64,000 bases of DNA from Psychroserpens luteolus (GTDB lineage Bacteria > Bacteroidota > Bacteroidia > Flavobacteriales > Flavobacteriaceae). Each line of letters starts with the position of its first letter. Within the stretch, counting starts at the first letter, position 1. The notes beneath the pieces are model-generated. The model saw only the letters and a list, made by a program, of their open reading frames with translations. It made no database searches and had not been told where the DNA came from. The translations under genes and the position numbers were made by a program. The DNA lies in the NCBI RefSeq assembly GCF_021032705.1, contig NZ_JAHVXI010000001.1, forward strand, positions 372,001 through 436,000, given 5' to 3'. Below are positions 34,138 through 41,434 of this stretch, piece by piece.

Positions 34138-34222
34138 CGTTCGCTTCCTAAACAGCATTACCTGTTCTAGGTTCAATGGGTATGATCTCAGCCGATAATA
34201 GGCACCCCTTTTTTGAGAACGC
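34138..34222 (-). promoter_or_regulatory. TPP riboswitch aptamer (THI element)
   Basis: On the minus strand the conserved THI-box parts occur in order: GGGGTGCC, CTGAGATCATACCC, ACCTAGAACAGGTAATGC and a closing GAAGCGAACG. GAACG pairs with CGTTC at the 5' side as P1. These are the pyrimidine-sensing and pyrophosphate-sensing cores of the TPP aptamer. Binding of thiamine pyrophosphate would favour the terminators at 34079-34133 and shut off the TonB-dependent receptor gene. Confidence 0.93.
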
Positions 34223-34224
34223 TG

Positions 34225-34232
34225 CAAAGATA
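34225..34232 (-). promoter_or_regulatory. -7 box of the riboswitch-controlled receptor gene
   Basis: The minus strand reads TATCTTTG, a perfect -7 match that ends just before the aptamer begins. The receptor therefore has its own promoter, separate from the arfB transcript upstream. Confidence 0.65.
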
Positions 34233-34277
34233 AAGTAGATTTATCATTTGCACATCAATAATTTTTGATTTTTTTAA

Positions 34278-34685
34278 TCAATCGATTTCTGGTGGTTTTC
34301 GATTGGCTTTTTTTTCTGAGTTTCTACGCTTATTAGTGAGTCGTTTTTTTACAACTGCCTTAGGTATTTTAGTAGGAATCCGTTCTTTGTCTTCAATCAA
34401 GTTAACCTTTAATAATCCTAAAAACCGTTGAATGATAATGGCTTTATTTCGAAACTGACTTCTGCTTTCACTACATTGCATGATGAGTACACCTTCTTTT
34501 GTCAATCTTGTTTGGAGATTTGTTTTGAGCAACTCTTTTTGCTCTGAAGTAAGGACTTGAGAATGTTCTAAATCAAAGGTCAGCTCTACTTTAGAAGCTG
34601 TTTTATTAACATGTTGTCCTCCAGATCCAGAACTTCTAATTGCTTTAAAAGTTAATTCATTTAATATGGTTTGCTCATCAAACAT
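34278..34685 (-). CDS. arfB: Alternative ribosome-rescue factor ArfB (peptidyl-tRNA hydrolase)
   Basis: This 135-residue protein has the release-factor-like catalytic motif GGQ at residues 22-24 within SSGSGGQHVNKTASKVEL and a basic C-terminal tail (KKRLTNKRRNSEKKANRKPP) that would enter the empty mRNA channel of stalled ribosomes. Size and tail match ArfB/YaeJ rather than a full release factor. It follows the DUF4301 gene with one base between the two genes, so they are co-transcribed. Confidence 0.93.
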   Translation of the reverse strand: MFDEQTILNELTFKAIRSSGSGGQHVNKTASKVELTFDLEHSQVLTSEQKELLKTNLQTRLTKEGVLIMQCSESRSQFRNKAIIIQRFLGLLKVNLIEDKERIPTKIPKAVVKKRLTNKRRNSEKKANRKPPEID

Positions 34686-34686
34686 G

Positions 34687-36243
34687 TTATTTGATTTGAT
34701 GTGGAGCCTTAAGCAAGTCGTTTACTGTTTTAACTGGATTGAAGGTAATTAATGGTACTTCGATAAAAATAGTATTCCAGTTGGCCATACTGCCATTCCA
34801 TAATCCAGGAAGTTCTAATGCTTTAAGATCTTTTCCTGTTTTAGTCTTCATTGAAATAAAAGCCGCTTTGGGATCTACAAACTTTCTAAGGTCAAACTTT
34901 TCGCCTCTATGATTTTTAACACCACAAACTAAGTCTACAGGGTTAAAATGTGTAGCCCCTTTTAAAATATCTTTCTGGTGCCTACTCTTTTTATTGATTT
35001 GAGCAGACTCCACAATTTGAAGGGAGGTATTTCCACTTTCGTCTTTTATCCAATACGGACCGCCTCCAGGTTCACCTTCATTTTTAACCATGCCACAAAC
35101 ACGAATTGGACGGTTTAATTTTTCAGCTAAATATTCGATTTGATACTTACGAGAATACTTTTCAAACTCCGAACTTATTCTGACATTCAATTTATTAGCC
35201 AAAAACTCAGCAACCTCAATAAGCAATTCTTCTGAAAGGTTGTCATTGTCAAGAACATCTAAGTATTTAAATGCTTGTTCTTGAATTTCAATAAGCATTC
35301 CAGCCAGTACTTTTTTGTACTTAGCCACTTCTGTTTTGTATTTATAGGTGACCACATTATCGATGTTTTTTATAAAAATAATATCGGCATCAAGGTCATT
35401 TAAATTCTCAATTAGTGCTCCATGTCCTGAAGGTCTAAATAGTAAAGATCCGTTCTCATTTCTAAAAGGCTTATTTTTTGGCGTAACAGCAATAGTATCT
35501 GTAGATTCCTTTTGATATGAAAATGAAATATCAAATTTGGAACCTGTTTTATCTTCTACTTTCTTTTCAATTCTGGCGAACTCCTCATCAAATTTATGAT
35601 TATGCTTTTCTGAAATAGTGAAATGCAATTTTGTTGGTTCATCGCTTGATGAATACAATGCAGATTCGTACAAATGCTCTTCAAAAGCAGTTGATATAAC
35701 TTGATTTTTATATTCATGAAAAGGTAATAGTCCTTTTGGAAAGTTTCCATAGTCTAATTTGTCACTATCTAGCATCATTTGAACAAATTTAAATCCTTGT
35801 TCGTCTATGGATAACTCATCAAAATTAGGGTTCTCTTCTTTAAGCCTAGCTCTAACAATATTATAAAAAGGAAACTTTTCTAAGCCCACAAAAAAGATAG
35901 ATAAGTCTTTATTTTTATTGGTGTTTATATACGAATTAATACTTTTCTTTTTAAAATCGTATTTATCCAAAAATGGATATAAGAACTTAAACATTCTAGT
36001 GGCTGCGCCAGATGCTGGAACAAATTTTAAAATAGAAATAGCATCTTTTTTTGCTTCAAAGCGAAAGATTAAACGTGTGTTTTCTTCATTAGATAATCTT
36101 AAAATCCCATTATCTATTGTTGCTTCAGAAACTAAGTTAGAAAAAGGTATTCCATTTTCAAAAAGTCTAATTTGCTGTTCAACTTTTTGTACTGTTAATC
36201 CTTTACTTTCTATTTGTTGTATATCTTTTTTAGAAAAATTCAA
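34687..36243 (-). CDS. DUF4301 family protein
   Basis: This 518-residue cytoplasmic protein has no signal peptide or membrane helix. Residues around 75-90 read FVPASGAATRMFKFLYPF, a glycine-rich segment that resembles a nucleotidyltransferase-type SGxxTRM loop. RPSGHGALIENLNDLDADIIFIKNIDN near residue 268 and VCGMVKNEGEPGGGPYW near residue 385 are typical of DUF4301. The fold may be related to UDP-sugar pyrophosphorylases, judged from the SGxxTRM and GHGA motifs, but the substrate is unknown. It overlaps the NadR-like kinase gene by 4 bases and so belongs to the thiamine-linked operon. Confidence 0.85.
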   Translation of the reverse strand: MNFSKKDIQQIESKGLTVQKVEQQIRLFENGIPFSNLVSEATIDNGILRLSNEENTRLIFRFEAKKDAISILKFVPASGAATRMFKFLYPFLDKYDFKKKSINSYINTNKNKDLSIFFVGLEKFPFYNIVRARLKEENPNFDELSIDEQGFKFVQMMLDSDKLDYGNFPKGLLPFHEYKNQVISTAFEEHLYESALYSSSDEPTKLHFTISEKHNHKFDEEFARIEKKVEDKTGSKFDISFSYQKESTDTIAVTPKNKPFRNENGSLLFRPSGHGALIENLNDLDADIIFIKNIDNVVTYKYKTEVAKYKKVLAGMLIEIQEQAFKYLDVLDNDNLSEELLIEVAEFLANKLNVRISSEFEKYSRKYQIEYLAEKLNRPIRVCGMVKNEGEPGGGPYWIKDESGNTSLQIVESAQINKKSRHQKDILKGATHFNPVDLVCGVKNHRGEKFDLRKFVDPKAAFISMKTKTGKDLKALELPGLWNGSMANWNTIFIEVPLITFNPVKTVNDLLKAPHQIK

Positions 36244-36815
36244 TCGGCTTTTTTTAAAAGTTCATCAATATGGGTTTTACAATAATTCAATCGTTCTTCA
36301 AACCCTCCTTTTACCACAATGTAAGGTTTTTTAGATGCTATTAACGCTTGTTCAAAGCGATTAAATTGCTGCAATCTGTTGTGTGGTTGGTCACGAATTC
36401 CATCAGCTTCCCACACCGTGTCAATATAAGTCAAAAAATACAAATCATAAGTATTTTCAAAAGCATATTTTTTGACTAATTCTGGACAAAACCCATGGTA
36501 ATAAAATTGAGAATACACTTGAGTTTCTAACAAATCGGTATCACAAATTAAAAGTCGGTTTGCTTTCTTTAATTGCTCATTTTCTAATTGCATTTGTCCT
36601 ATAGCAATGGGCAAAACGTCATCTTTAGTCAATTCATGGTTATCTAATGCCTTAGCTTCTGCATAGCTACGTGAGAATTCTTCGACATAAACTGTATCGT
36701 AGTAATTGGCCAACTCTTTTACCAGAGACGATTTTCCTGTAGACTCTGGTCCATATAAAACAACTTTTATACAGTTTGAGTTAATGTCACCGATTTGTTT
36801 AAGCTTTTCCTCCAT
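36240..36815 (-). CDS. NadR-type P-loop kinase next to the PnuC/PnuT-type transporter
   Basis: This 191-residue ATPase has Walker A GPESTGKSS (residues about 22-30), EEFSRSYAEAK, CDTDLLETQVYSQFYYG-like and DGIRDQPHNRLQQF motifs, which match the ribosylnicotinamide kinase domain of NadR. The nucleotidyltransferase half of NadR is absent. It overlaps the transporter gene by 49 bases and DUF4301 by 4. With a PnuC-type carrier it would trap the imported compound by phosphorylation. The ligand may be nicotinamide riboside, the classic case, or thiamine, as the neighbours on both sides suggest. I cannot decide between these from sequence. Confidence 0.8.
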   Translation of the reverse strand: MEEKLKQIGDINSNCIKVVLYGPESTGKSSLVKELANYYDTVYVEEFSRSYAEAKALDNHELTKDDVLPIAIGQMQLENEQLKKANRLLICDTDLLETQVYSQFYYHGFCPELVKKYAFENTYDLYFLTYIDTVWEADGIRDQPHNRLQQFNRFEQALIASKKPYIVVKGGFEERLNYCKTHIDELLKKAD

Positions 36816-37408
36816 GCTAAGTAGCCAAAAATGGCAATAAAAGTAAATCCAAAATATTGTAGGCTTGTAAAGGTAAACCCTTTATAGAAATATAATGGTA
36901 CGGAAATAATGTCGCCAATGATCCAAAATATCCAGTTTTCTAATTTACGCCTTGCCATAAGCCACATACCAACAAAAAATATAGCTGTTGTAACAGTATC
37001 AACATAAGCGACCCAACTCGTCCATTTATCAAAAGTTTTATAAACGATAAAAACAAATGCTAAAGTTGCAATAAAAATGAAGGTACTAATCTTTTTTTCT
37101 TTAGGCGTTGTTCGTGTAATTGGAGTTACGTGCATTTCATCAACTTTTCGAGTCCAAATGTACCAACCATAAACACTCATAATAAAATAATAAGCATTGA
37201 TCATCATGTCTCCAAGTAATTCCCATTTCACCAATAAATAAACAAAAATTGCAGTACTTATCATACCCGTTGGGAATACCCAAATTTTGTTTTGTTTTGA
37301 AAACCAAACCGACAGAAAACCAAAAACAACAGCAGTAGCTTCTAATACAACATCAATAGTAGAATACGTACTATATTGACCAAAAAAAAACTCAAAAATG
37401 TGGTTCAT
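36767..37408 (-). CDS. PnuC/PnuT-family vitamin transporter
   Basis: This 213-residue inner-membrane protein has seven hydrophobic helices and the PnuC signature region ISTAIFVYLLVKWELLGDMMINAYYFIMSVYGWYIW (residues about 50-85), plus NWIFWIIGDIISVPLYFYKG. Family members carry nicotinamide riboside (PnuC), riboflavin (PnuX) or thiamine (PnuT) by facilitated diffusion coupled to phosphorylation. The adjacent thiamine-binding-domain gene, which overlaps by 17 bases, and the TPP-controlled receptor downstream favour thiamine. Automatic annotation would probably call it a nicotinamide riboside transporter. Confidence 0.87.
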   Translation of the reverse strand: MNHIFEFFFGQYSTYSTIDVVLEATAVVFGFLSVWFSKQNKIWVFPTGMISTAIFVYLLVKWELLGDMMINAYYFIMSVYGWYIWTRKVDEMHVTPITRTTPKEKKISTFIFIATLAFVFIVYKTFDKWTSWVAYVDTVTTAIFFVGMWLMARRKLENWIFWIIGDIISVPLYFYKGFTFTSLQYFGFTFIAIFGYLAWRKSLNKSVTLTQTV

Positions 37409-37652
37409 AGTTGTGTCGATCAGATTTTACGATTTTCATATGTAAGAGTCCATTTTCAATAAGCTCGAAAGCTTCTTTTATTTCTGAAGTAAGCAAGGCC
37501 ATCACCTCATCATAGTTTCCATAAACTTGTGTACTCAAAGGGTTTTCAAGTACCTTAAAATTTGAAGCACGTAATTTTTTTATAAAATGAATGATGGCAG
37601 GTTCATAGTCATCATGTAATGGCGTTAAGGTTAACTCTACTGAAATATTCAC
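37392..37652 (-). CDS. Thiamine-binding-domain protein (MTH1187/YkoF-like), GTG start
   Basis: This 86-residue single-domain protein begins NISVELTLTPLHDDYEPAIIHFIKKLRAS. It has the ferredoxin-like beta-alpha-beta pattern of the MTH1187/YqgV and YkoF fold (PF01910), whose YkoF members bind thiamine or its pyrimidine moiety. No signal peptide is present, so it acts in the cytoplasm. The only suitable start is GTG at 37652, 7 bases after the stop of the preceding gene. It overlaps the transporter gene by 17 bases, which supports a joint role in thiamine uptake or salvage. Confidence 0.75.
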   Translation of the reverse strand: MNISVELTLTPLHDDYEPAIIHFIKKLRASNFKVLENPLSTQVYGNYDEVMALLTSEIKEAFELIENGLLHMKIVKSDRHNYEPHF

Positions 37653-37659
37653 GTACGTA

Positions 37660-38385
37660 TTATTTTTTTAATTCATCAAAAAAGGAGACATCATCTTCAA
37701 AAGCTGTTCCTATAACTACGATATCAGCTCCATTAGTATAAGCGGTTTCTAATTGATGTTGACTTCGTATACCACCACCAACAATAAGTGGAATCTTTAA
37801 TTCTTGTTTCACAAAACTAATAATTTCGGCTGGCACGGGATGCAGAGCACCACTTCCAGCTTCAAGGTATATAAGTTTCATCCCAAGAAGTTCTCCAGCT
37901 TTAGCTGTATCAACAATGTCTTGAACATTAAGTCTGGGTATAGGCTTCGTTTTTGTGACCTTCTCAACTGCTGTTTCTTTACCATTTTCAATGAGTACAT
38001 AACCCGTAGGAATTACTTCTAAATTAGAGCCTTTCAACTTTGAAACAGCCCGAATATGCTTCCCTATAAGATACTCTGGATTATTACCAGAAATCAATGA
38101 TAAAAATAAAACAGCGTCGGCACGATTTGTCAATTGCGTCACATCACCAGGAAATAAAACGATAGGTAAATTAGTATATGTTTTAATTTCTGTCACTAAA
38201 ATTTCAGTAGCATGATCATCAACTATACTTCCACCAACAAAGATCAAATTGGCCTTACTCTTATTGAGTTTTTTCATGAAATCAGATAAGCCTTCAGACT
38301 TCATTTTGTCTGGATCTATAAGTACCGCTAATCCTTTTTTGCCTTCGGAAATAGAATTCAATATGTTACTATAAACTGTCTTCAT
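37660..38385 (-). CDS. Geranylgeranylglyceryl/heptaprenylglyceryl phosphate synthase
   Basis: This 241-residue TIM-barrel prenyltransferase makes an ether bond between sn-glycerol-1-phosphate and a polyprenyl diphosphate. The motifs LIDPDKM near residue 22, FVGGSIVDDH, VLFPGDVTQLTNRADAVLFLSLISG, YLEAGSGALHPV and IVGGGIRS match the PcrB/GGGPS family; Bacteroidota enzymes of this type have been described as group II GGGPS. Its product would be an archaeal-like ether lipid precursor of unclear use in bacteria. It directly follows the phosphopantetheinyl transferase gene. Confidence 0.92.
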   Translation of the reverse strand: MKTVYSNILNSISEGKKGLAVLIDPDKMKSEGLSDFMKKLNKSKANLIFVGGSIVDDHATEILVTEIKTYTNLPIVLFPGDVTQLTNRADAVLFLSLISGNNPEYLIGKHIRAVSKLKGSNLEVIPTGYVLIENGKETAVEKVTKTKPIPRLNVQDIVDTAKAGELLGMKLIYLEAGSGALHPVPAEIISFVKQELKIPLIVGGGIRSQHQLETAYTNGADIVVIGTAFEDDVSFFDELKK

Positions 38386-39012
38386 TTAAGTGGTCACAAA
38401 AGCACAAGTAAATCCTTCAAACTCTAAAAACTCTGTGTTATATCTATATTTCTTGTTCATATAATCTATCCATGCTACAGTTTTCCCATCTTGTAACATA
38501 AATGGAATCACTAAAAAATGCTCTCTAAACAACATGCCTGGCGTCGCAAATAATTTGTAAAGTGATTCTTTAATTCCCCAAATAACTGTGAGTTTTTTTA
38601 TGTAAGTGTCGTCATCTTTGGAAAGATATTTAAATTCATAATCCACAAACTTCTTGGCAATGATTGCAATTTTTTCTCGTTGTTTTTCAATATCGATTCC
38701 TACTTCATTATCACTAATAATCACTCCTGAAAATATAAATGAATGGGTAATGGATATGTGTTTCCCATCTTTTAAATGCGGTTTTCCGTAGTCATCATAA
38801 TACAGGTCTTGATCTGTATAACCAAAATCTCTAAGTAAATGCCGAACACTTAGAAATCCGCGTTGGTGCAGCTCGCTTTTCATTCCTAAAACACGCTCTA
38901 AGCTATTTGATTTTAAATCTAAAGGTTTAAATAAGTCCTCATAAGACTCTGTAATCTTCCAGATTTTAACAGTAGTTTGTGAGTTTGGTTGGATAGTTTT
39001 ATAAAGTGGCAT
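38386..39012 (-). CDS. 4'-phosphopantetheinyl transferase superfamily protein
   Basis: This 208-residue Sfp-type enzyme transfers phosphopantetheine from CoA to carrier proteins. The two metal-binding motifs are visible: VGIDIEKQREKIA (residues about 103-115) and WGIKESLYKLFATPGM (about 144-160). KPHLKDGKHISITHSFIFSGV supplies the CoA-binding region. It is longer than AcpS and of the Sfp size class. It is the first gene of a minus-strand run that continues to the GGGP synthase and the thiamine-linked genes. The carrier protein served is not known. Confidence 0.92.
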   Translation of the reverse strand: MPLYKTIQPNSQTTVKIWKITESYEDLFKPLDLKSNSLERVLGMKSELHQRGFLSVRHLLRDFGYTDQDLYYDDYGKPHLKDGKHISITHSFIFSGVIISDNEVGIDIEKQREKIAIIAKKFVDYEFKYLSKDDDTYIKKLTVIWGIKESLYKLFATPGMLFREHFLVIPFMLQDGKTVAWIDYMNKKYRYNTEFLEFEGFTCAFVTT

Positions 39013-39035
39013 TTAATTATCTGAAACTTAATGGT

Positions 39036-39043
39036 TATCTTTG
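39036..39043 (+). promoter_or_regulatory. -7 box of ahcY
   Basis: TATCTTTG is a perfect TAnnTTTG match, 105 bases upstream of the ahcY ATG. It lies close to the divergent phosphopantetheinyl transferase start at 39012. The resulting leader is about 100 nt long. Confidence 0.6.
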
Positions 39044-39047
39044 CAGC

Positions 39048-39108
39048 GCCTTTGGCGAAATTGATATTTTGGTCAAGCGAATTTAACCAATTTCAAACTC
39101 TAAAAGGC
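39048..39108 (+). promoter_or_regulatory. Structured leader RNA of ahcY, possible cis-regulatory element
   Basis: The leader can fold with a closing helix GCCTTT/AAAGGC (39048-39053 with 39103-39108). Inside it GAAATTG (39057-39063) can pair with CAATTTC (39088-39094), and TTGGT can compete through ACCAA. A small CGCC-TTT-GGCG hairpin at 39047-39057 is an alternative to the closing helix. No match to the SAH or SAM riboswitch cores that I know is visible, so this is a candidate only. Confidence 0.3.
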
Positions 39109-39148
39109 AAAGCATAATTAAAAAATAAGAAAGCATAAAAATAAACAA

Positions 39149-40462
39149 ATGGATAAAACAACGACTTACGTACCTTACAAAGTAAAAGATATGTCTCTTG
39201 CGGCATGGGGAAGAAAAGAAATTGAATTGGCTGAAGCTGAAATGCCAGGACTTATGAGTCTTCGTGAAGAATACAAAAATTCACAACCTTTAAAAGGTGC
39301 TCGTATTGCTGGATGTTTACACATGACCATTCAAACAGCCGTTTTAATTGAAACGCTGCAAGCTTTAGGAGCAGAAGTGACTTGGAGTTCTTGTAATATT
39401 TTCTCAACACAAGATCAAGCTGCTGCTGCAATTGCAGATGCTGGAACTCCAGTGTACGCATGGAAAGATATGACAGAGGAAGAATTTGATTGGTGTATTG
39501 AGCAAACCTTATTCTTTGGTGAAGATCGTCAACCGTTAAATATGATTTTAGATGATGGTGGAGATTTAACGAACATGGTATTAGATAAATATCCAGAATT
39601 AGCTGCAGGTATCAATGGTTTATCTGAAGAAACAACAACAGGAGTTCATCGTTTATACGAACGTGTAAAGAACGGAACTTTACCAATGCCAGCGATTAAT
39701 GTAAACGATTCGGTTACGAAGTCAAAATTTGACAACAAGTATGGTTGTAAAGAAAGTGCTGTAGATGCGATTCGTCGTGCAACAGATGTAATGCTTGCTG
39801 GAAAGCGTGTTACTGTTTGTGGTTATGGTGATGTTGGTAAAGGAACAGCTGCTTCTTTTAAAGGTGCAGGAAGTATTGTAACGGTTACTGAAATTGATCC
39901 TATATGTGCATTACAAGCTGCAATGGACGGTTTTGAAGTTAAAAAATTAGAAACTGTTGTTGGAAACTCTGATATTGTGATTACAACGACAGGAAATAAA
40001 GATATCGTTCAAGCACGTCACTTTGAAGCTTTAAAAGACAAGGCCATCGTTTGTAATATTGGTCATTTTGATAATGAGATTGATATGGCATGGTTAAATG
40101 ACAATCATGGTCATACAAAGAATACGATCAAACCGCAAGTTGATAAATACACAGTAGATGGTAAAGATATTATCATTTTAGCTGAAGGTCGATTAGTGAA
40201 CTTAGGATGTGCTACAGGTCACCCAAGTTTTGTAATGAGTAATTCATTCACCAACCAAACATTGGCACAAATTGAGCTTTGGAATAATGCTGATGCCTAC
40301 GGAAATGAGGTTTATATGTTACCAAAGCATTTAGATGAAAAAGTAGCGAAATTACACTTAGAGAAAATTGGTGTTGAGTTGACTGAACTTCGTCCAGATC
40401 AAGCAGAATATATTGGTGTAACACCTCAAGGTCCATTTAAACCTGAGCATTACAGATACTAA
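39149..40462 (+). CDS. ahcY: Adenosylhomocysteinase
   Basis: This 437-residue NAD-dependent enzyme splits S-adenosylhomocysteine into adenosine and homocysteine, which keeps methyltransferases free of product inhibition. Signatures are [16 protein letters not shown] and [15 protein letters not shown] near residues 53-95, the NAD-binding [15 protein letters not shown], and the terminal [11 protein letters not shown]...FKPEHYRY that closes the active site of the neighbouring subunit. It is of the short type, without the insertion found in many bacterial homologues. It is monocistronic, with its own promoter, a structured leader and a terminator. Confidence 0.97.
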   Translation: MDKTTTYVPYKVKDMSLAAWGRKEIELAEAEMPGLMSLREEYKNSQPLKGARIAGCLHMTIQTAVLIETLQALGAEVTWSSCNIFSTQDQAAAAIADAGTPVYAWKDMTEEEFDWCIEQTLFFGEDRQPLNMILDDGGDLTNMVLDKYPELAAGINGLSEETTTGVHRLYERVKNGTLPMPAINVNDSVTKSKFDNKYGCKESAVDAIRRATDVMLAGKRVTVCGYGDVGKGTAASFKGAGSIVTVTEIDPICALQAAMDGFEVKKLETVVGNSDIVITTTGNKDIVQARHFEALKDKAIVCNIGHFDNEIDMAWLNDNHGHTKNTIKPQVDKYTVDGKDIIILAEGRLVNLGCATGHPSFVMSNSFTNQTLAQIELWNNADAYGNEVYMLPKHLDEKVAKLHLEKIGVELTELRPDQAEYIGVTPQGPFKPEHYRY

Positions 40463-40467
40463 AAACA

Positions 40468-40544
40468 CGTCATGCTGAACTTGTTTATTCGTGGATTCTT
40501 ACTTTGAATTAAAGTAGTCATGAATCTTCGATTTCAGCATCTCA
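40468..40544. repeat. Interrupted palindrome, REP-like element downstream of ahcY
   Basis: Nested inverted repeats are present: ATGCTGAA (40472-40479) with TTCAGCAT (40533-40540), GGATTC with GAATC, and TACTTT with AAAGTA around a GAATT centre. Similar 'CATGCTGAA...TTCAGCAT' palindromes are scattered in intergenic regions of many flavobacterial genomes, as I remember. No transposase is nearby. Confidence 0.5.
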
Positions 40545-40552
40545 TAGTATAC

Positions 40553-40583
40553 AAACCCTTGCAGACATGTGAGGGTTTTTTAA
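40553..40583 (+). terminator. Terminator of ahcY
   Basis: AAACCCT and AGGGTTT pair around a 12-base loop and are followed by TTTT on the plus strand. It overlaps the end of the convergent secreted-protein gene. Confidence 0.7.
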
Positions 40584-41344
40584 TACCCACTCACCAACAA
40601 ACGCTTTGCACCTTTCAATCCGCATTTTTGGTAATGATGATATGCTTTTGCTGCACGTTCACTAATTTGAGCATCGGTTTCGTTGAGAATCCAACCGTCA
40701 ATAGCCCATTTTAAGGTATAGGCTTCTGGTGCCATTAAACCAGTTGTCCAAACCAACGGATTGGCTTTGGTTTGTTTCAGATAAGGTTTAAAATAATCTT
40801 TACTAATACAGGCTAAAATAATCGCATCGCGCTTCTTGTCATTAATAGGTTTAAAATTGCCTTGCACATTAAACTCCATCAATCCGTCATGACCTATATA
40901 CGATACTAGCTGCGAATCACCTCCAAATTGTAATGTTTGTTCCTTGTGCTTAATAGCAATAGGGTTTCTTCCTGCCGAAGCTTCCAGAAAATCGATAGTG
41001 GTTTGCTTAATATATTTTCCATCATAAGCATCTGCCAACAAATAAGTATTTGTCGTTTTATGCTTAAACAATACACGTTCTAAAATATGATTACCAATAT
41101 CTTTTTTTGAAGAGATAAGTGTCCAATCCTTACTATTTTTAAAATGTGTTTTCACGCCATACAATGCCGACCAGTATAAATTCCCTTTAATGTCTTGGCC
41201 GTTACCCAATTTGGCAGGAACAGGTACAATACCTTGGTTAACATTATCACATAAAGCGACAAACACATGAATGGTTTTGGATTTGGATTGGGAACTAACT
41301 GTTAATGACAGTAAACAGGTTATAAGAAGTAATAGTTGTTTCAT
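40580..41344 (-). CDS. Uncharacterised secreted protein, 254 residues
   Basis: The signal peptide spans residues 1-19 (ending TVSSQS). The mature protein starts KSKTIHVFVALCDNVNQGIVPVPAKLGNGQDIKGNLYWSALYGV. This looks like the N-terminal part of a nucleoside hydrolase-like or caspase-like alpha/beta domain (IHVFVALCDN strand then loop), but I cannot name the family. Other conserved-looking segments are VLFKHKTTNTYLLADAYDGK and YIGHDGLMEF. It is followed by the S46 peptidase gene on the same strand upstream, but a hairpin separates them. Confidence 0.65.
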   Translation of the reverse strand: MKQLLLLITCLLSLTVSSQSKSKTIHVFVALCDNVNQGIVPVPAKLGNGQDIKGNLYWSALYGVKTHFKNSKDWTLISSKKDIGNHILERVLFKHKTTNTYLLADAYDGKYIKQTTIDFLEASAGRNPIAIKHKEQTLQFGGDSQLVSYIGHDGLMEFNVQGNFKPINDKKRDAIILACISKDYFKPYLKQTKANPLVWTTGLMAPEAYTLKWAIDGWILNETDAQISERAAKAYHHYQKCGLKGAKRLLVSGY

Positions 41345-41383
41345 ATATGCTTAACGTATGCGTGACCAATATCGTATGAAATA

Positions 41384-41416
41384 AAAAAAACCTATCTATC
41401 TCTAGAAAGGTTTTTG
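41384..41416 (-). terminator. Terminator of the S46 peptidase gene
   Basis: On the minus strand AAAAACCT and AGGTTTTT pair around a loop of about 15 bases and are followed by more T. It begins 19 bases after the S46 stop codon. Confidence 0.7.
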
Positions 41417-41434
41417 TCTATAAAAGGTATTATT

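Noticed and set aside
36240-37408. Simple nicotinamide riboside uptake pair (PnuC and NadR kinase)
   Set aside because: Not ruled out, but the overlapping thiamine-binding gene and the TPP-controlled receptor make thiamine at least equally likely, so the NAD label was not used as the call.
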